NCBI RefSeq assembly: GCF_009295515.1
Contig: NZ_RQVV01000040.1
Location: 43,867-107,866, forward strand
DNA length: 64,000 nt
Reading direction: 5' to 3'
From: Erwinia endophytica
GTDB taxonomy: Bacteria > Pseudomonadota > Gammaproteobacteria > Enterobacterales > Enterobacteriaceae
Positions within the stretch are counted from its first letter, which is position 1; each line of letters opens with the position of its first letter. Positions 61,348 through 64,000 of this stretch are shown in pieces. The translations under genes were made by a program, and so were the position numbers. The notes under the pieces are model-generated. The model was given only the letters and a program-made list of their open reading frames with translations, had not been told where the DNA came from and searched no databases.

Positions 61348-61563
61348 ATGGAAAAAGAGCACCTGATTGAAATCGCCAACACCGAGATGCCTTTTGGTAA
61401 ATACCAGGGGCGGGTGCTTATCGACCTGCCAGAACCTTATCTGTTGTGGTTCGCCCGTAAGGGTGAATTCCCGGTCGGCCATCTGGGCGAGTTAATGCAG
61501 TTGACGTTGGCAATCAAAATTGAAGGCCTGGAAGGGTTAGTGAAGCCGCTGAAAAAGGGCTGA
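61348..61563 (+). CDS. ypeB: DUF3820 protein YpeB
   Basis: A 71-residue protein of the DUF3820 family starting at the ATG at 61348 (MEKEHLIEIANTEMPFGKYQG), one base after the ligA stop. The motif MPFGKYQGRVLIDLPEPYLLWF defines the family. Function unknown; in E. coli ypeB likewise follows ligA. The frame begins at a GTG at 61339 that would overlap ligA, but the ATG fits the family better. Confidence 0.92.
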   Translation: MEKEHLIEIANTEMPFGKYQGRVLIDLPEPYLLWFARKGEFPVGHLGELMQLTLAIKIEGLEGLVKPLKKG

Positions 61564-61650
61564 ATTTTACAGTGGCTGGCGTTCAATGGCGCGTTAGCGC
61601 CTGGCTGAATCCCTGGCGTGAATGCAGCCGGGAATCTGCATGACTCAGAC

Positions 61651-61671
61651 GCCTGCGTTTCTCACGCAGGC
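61651..61671. terminator. Inverted repeat between convergent ypeB and yfeH
   Basis: Stem GCCTGCG/CGCAGGC with a 7-nt loop between convergent genes. No strong U run on either side, so a weak bidirectional terminator. Confidence 0.5.
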
Positions 61672-61694
61672 GCGTTGTTAGCCATTGGATGCGT

Positions 61695-62720
61695 TTACTT
61701 TTGTGATTCAACCACGGCCTTAGCTGGTTTGTCTGCCTTTTGCTGCTTTTCTATCTGTTTTTCTCCCGCCCTTTTATAGCATTGAGCCAGCAGTGAACAG
61801 ACCATCAACTGGACCTGATGGAAGATCATTAACGGCAGCACAAGGATACCTACAGAGGCGGAGGGGAACAGAATATTGGCCATTGGCACCCCGTTGGCCA
61901 GGCTTTTCTTCGAACCACAGAACAGAATGGTAATCTCGTCCTGGCGGTTAAAGCCGAATAGCCGTGCGGCGAGCAGGTTAATCAGCAACACCACAAACAG
62001 CAGGCTCAGACTTCCGGCGACAATATAGAGCAGCGTGTCGACGCCAACACGATGCCAGATACCGTTGACCACCGCTTCACTGAATGCGGAGTAGACCACC
62101 AGTAGAATCGACATCTGGTCGGTTTTGCCAATCAGTCCACGGTGTTTTTCAACCCAACCCCCGATCCAACGGCGTGAGATATGGCCCAGCACGAACGGTA
62201 GCAGCAGTTGCAGCATGATTTTCCCCATTTGCTGCAGATTCCCTCCTGCCGCATCGTTATGGATGTTCATCACCACGCCAACCAGCAGAGGGGAGATAAA
62301 CACACCCAGCAGGCTTGATGCTGAGGCGCTACAAACCGCCGCAGCAACATTACCTCCGGCAAGCGAGGTCAACGCGATGGCTGACTGTACTGTCGCGGGC
62401 AGAATACACAGGTAGAGAAAACCGGTATAGATTGCCGTGCTGACCGGGAGAGGATGCCACCAGACAAACAGCAGGCCGAGGAGCGGAAAAATTACAAAGG
62501 TGCTGATCATCACCCACAGGTGCAAACGCCAGTGGCTGCCGCCTGCAATAATTTTCTCGCGTGACAGCTTGGCACCGTGCATGAAGAACAGCAAAGCAAT
62601 GGCCGCGGTGGTCAGCCATTCAAAGATATCGACAAAATAACCGCGAGCGGGCAGAAAGGAAGCCAGCAGTACGGTAATAATCAGTTTGATCATCAGTGGA
62701 TCGAGACGAAAAAAACGCAT
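61695..62720 (-). CDS. yfeH: Bile acid:sodium symporter-family protein YfeH
   Basis: Inner-membrane transporter of the SBF-like (BASS) family, 341 residues (332 in E. coli), with nine or ten hydrophobic segments. Family features are LLFFMHGAKLSREKII near 41-56, LPATVQSAIALTSLAGGNVAAAVC near 106-130 and FCGSKKSLANGVPMANILF near 268-286. The extended hydrophilic C-terminus is lysine-rich. The substrate is unknown; bile acids are unlikely for this subgroup. Divergent from yfeR, its presumed regulator. Confidence 0.9.
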   Translation of the reverse strand: MRFFRLDPLMIKLIITVLLASFLPARGYFVDIFEWLTTAAIALLFFMHGAKLSREKIIAGGSHWRLHLWVMISTFVIFPLLGLLFVWWHPLPVSTAIYTGFLYLCILPATVQSAIALTSLAGGNVAAAVCSASASSLLGVFISPLLVGVVMNIHNDAAGGNLQQMGKIMLQLLLPFVLGHISRRWIGGWVEKHRGLIGKTDQMSILLVVYSAFSEAVVNGIWHRVGVDTLLYIVAGSLSLLFVVLLINLLAARLFGFNRQDEITILFCGSKKSLANGVPMANILFPSASVGILVLPLMIFHQVQLMVCSLLAQCYKRAGEKQIEKQQKADKPAKAVVESQK

Positions 62721-62773
62721 TGTTAATGCCCTGTTAAAAAAAGCGATAACGCTATTGTGCGATGGACAGGTTT

Positions 62774-62792
62774 ATAAATAAAATTAATTTAT
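62774..62792. promoter_or_regulatory. Candidate LysR-type box between yfeH and yfeR
   Basis: ATAAAT-N7-ATTTAT forms an inverted repeat containing the T-N11-A signature of LysR-type regulators. It lies 24 bp before the yfeR start and 53 bp from the yfeH start, where YfeR could repress itself and control yfeH. Confidence 0.5.
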
Positions 62793-62816
62793 TGAATCAA
62801 TATATGAGAAAAATAG

Positions 62817-63737
62817 ATGAATTATTCTTTACGCCAACTTCGCGTGTTTGTCGCCGTCGCCCACCACAAGGGCTTCAGCCAGGCCGGGCAGATCATCGGT
62901 TTGAGCCAGTCGGCGGTCAGTCACAGTATTAAAGAGCTGGAAAATGAGATGGGCATTCGTTTACTGGACCGTACCACGCGGGAAGTGGTGCTGACTGAAG
63001 CCGGTATACAACTTGCCAGCCGCCTGGAACGTCTGTTGGAAGAGTTGAACACCACGCTTCTGGATGTGCGCCGTTATGGCCAGCAACGCAGCGGTACGGT
63101 GAGAGTGGCAGCCAGTCAGACTATCTCAGCACATCTGATGCCGCAATGCCTGGCAGCCAGTCAGATTCACTTTCCAGACATTAAGGTGATGCTGCGCGAC
63201 AGGCCACAGCAGTGGGTTTTACAAAGCATTCATAACGCAGAGGTGGATTTTGGCATCGTCATTGGGCCGTTGTCGCCAGAAGAGTTTGAGTGCGAAGCGA
63301 TTTTGGATGAACCTTTCCTGCTGTTGTGCCGTCAGGACGACCCGCTGGCACAGCAGCAGGTTGTCAGCTGGCAGATGCTGAACCAGCGTTTACTGGTACT
63401 ACAGGATTACACCTCGGGAAGCCGGGTGTTGATCGATGAAGCGTTGAAGGGGCAGCAGGTGCAAACGGAGATAGTTCAGGAAATTGGCCATCCGGCAACG
63501 CTCTATCCCATGGTGGAAGCGGGGATCGGCATCAGTATTTTGCCAGCGCTGGCGTTGCCGCTACCGCAGGGACGGCCGTTACTGGTCAAACGCATGGTCC
63601 CGGAAATCAACCGGACGATTATGCTGGTGCGTCGCAAAAACCGCTCGCTGACACCCGCCGCCGATGCTATCTGGCAGGAAGTGCGCCAACAGGCAGTGTT
63701 GCTGACCCGGCAACGTGAGAATACGCCAGCATTTTAG
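62817..63737 (+). CDS. yfeR: LysR-family regulator YfeR
   Basis: Transcription regulator of 306 residues (308 in E. coli). The N-terminal winged HTH (1-60) reads [21 protein letters not shown] and [16 protein letters not shown], and the effector domain follows (about 90-300) with [17 protein letters not shown] and [29 protein letters not shown]. In Salmonella yfeR has been linked to osmolarity and to control of yfeH; the effector is unknown. Here it is divergent from yfeH with a candidate binding site in the gap. Confidence 0.93.
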   Translation: MNYSLRQLRVFVAVAHHKGFSQAGQIIGLSQSAVSHSIKELENEMGIRLLDRTTREVVLTEAGIQLASRLERLLEELNTTLLDVRRYGQQRSGTVRVAASQTISAHLMPQCLAASQIHFPDIKVMLRDRPQQWVLQSIHNAEVDFGIVIGPLSPEEFECEAILDEPFLLLCRQDDPLAQQQVVSWQMLNQRLLVLQDYTSGSRVLIDEALKGQQVQTEIVQEIGHPATLYPMVEAGIGISILPALALPLPQGRPLLVKRMVPEINRTIMLVRRKNRSLTPAADAIWQEVRQQAVLLTRQRENTPAF

Positions 63738-63835
63738 ATAAAAACGTTCCGCGAATAAGTTGCCGCGGGCAACGTTGTTTCACTGTGTTCGACTCGATCT
63801 GCTGTAGGTTTGACCCCTGCCGAATCACAAATAGC

Positions 63836-63859
63836 AAAAAGGCGCCTTTAGGGCGCCTT
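63836..63859 (-). terminator. Terminator of the tRNA operon
   Basis: On the minus strand, stem AAGGCGCC/GGCGCCTT with a 5-nt loop and a U run, 8 bp after the tRNA-Lys 3' end. Confidence 0.9.
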
Positions 63860-63866
63860 CTTACAC

Positions 63867-63942
63867 TGGTGGGTCGTGCAGGATTCGAACCTGCGACCAA
63901 TTGATTAAAAGTCAACTGCTCTACCAACTGAGCTAACGACCC
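63867..63942 (-). tRNA. lysV: tRNA-Lys (anticodon UUU)
   Basis: A 76-nt tRNA with encoded CCA. Acceptor arms GGGTCGT/ACGACCC pair, the D loop has AGCTCAGTTGGTAGAGC, the anticodon loop is CTTTTAA (anticodon TTT), and the T arm GCAGGTTCGAATCCTGC is complete. It is the last gene of the val-lys tRNA cluster next to yfeR, as lysV in E. coli. Confidence 0.97.
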
Positions 63943-63946
63943 GAAA

Positions 63947-64000
63947 TGGTGGGTGATGACGGGCTCGAACCGCCGACCCCCTCCGTGTAAAGGAGATGCT
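63947..64000 (-). tRNA. tRNA-Val (anticodon UAC), partial
   Basis: The 3' 54 nt of a tRNA cut by the window edge. The anticodon is TAC in CTCCTTTACACGGAG; the T arm and a 3' end with CCA are present. It lies 4 bp upstream of tRNA-Lys in one transcript and matches the valUXY group of E. coli; which copy cannot be told. Confidence 0.95.

Noticed and set aside
63667..63927. 86-codon frame over the yfeR end and tRNA-Lys
   Set aside because: It reads through a complete tRNA and its terminator.

Overview
The window is a 64-kb stretch of chromosome from an enterobacterium (Enterobacterales). Gene order and protein length follow the Escherichia coli 53-56 min region for most of its length: ppx-ppk, purN-purM, upp-uraA, hda, yfgD, bepA, bcp, gcvR, dapA-bamC-purC, ypfJ-tmcA-ypfH, ypfN-dapE-yffB, acrD, narQ, nudK, ypfG, tkt-tal, hemF, ypeA-yfeZ-yfeY-yfeX, cysPTWA-cysM, crr-ptsI-ptsH, cysK-cysZ, zipA-ligA-ypeB, yfeH/yfeR and the valine/lysine tRNA cluster. 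A convergent LuxI/LuxR pair that closely resembles EsaI/EsaR points to a plant-associated lineage such as Pectobacteriaceae or Erwiniaceae. The genus cannot be fixed from the sequence alone.

Layout. 1-9.8 kb: polyphosphate metabolism (ppx, ppk), late purine synthesis with a PurR operator, uracil salvage and uptake, the DnaA-regulating Hda (apparently started at CUG) and the outer-membrane chaperone/protease BepA. 9.8-16.1 kb: an accessory block where E. coli has perM and the hyf genes. It holds an AT-rich spacer, an exported DsrE-like protein and a tightly overlapping ABC importer (binding protein, two permeases, ATPase) ending in a GpdQ-like phosphodiesterase. 16.2-26.1 kb: core housekeeping genes plus one unrecognised 64-residue gene. 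26.2-35.7 kb: the AcrD efflux pump, NarQ sensor, AnsP permease, NudK and YpfG. 35.7-41.3 kb: transketolase/transaldolase followed by the quorum-sensing pair. 41.3-45.9 kb: hemF, the ype/yfe genes and a decayed GPH-family sugar symporter. 45.9-57.1 kb: sulfate/thiosulfate uptake, both cysteine synthases, a CpxAR/RssAB-type two-component system and the PTS general proteins. 57.2-64 kb: cysZ, division and ligase genes, yfeH/yfeR and tRNAs.

Working together. CysPTWA and CysZ bring in sulfate or thiosulfate; CysK and CysM make cysteine. PurN, PurM and PurC are purine enzymes, with PurR-type sites at purM and purC. DapA and DapE serve lysine and peptidoglycan synthesis. PtsI, PtsH and Crr feed phosphate to sugar transport behind a conserved Cra-controlled promoter.

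The most interesting non-coding signal is a 20-bp EsaR box in front of the luxR gene. It lies between the luxR promoter region and a well-spaced divergent promoter, the arrangement known for esaR/esaS in Pantoea stewartii, so a quorum-controlled divergent transcript is predicted. Other notable points are a Zur-like operator between hemF and ypeA, the importer-phosphodiesterase operon of unknown substrate, and an 18-bp perfect palindrome upstream of the decayed symporter. I see no CRISPR array, prophage or intact insertion sequence.
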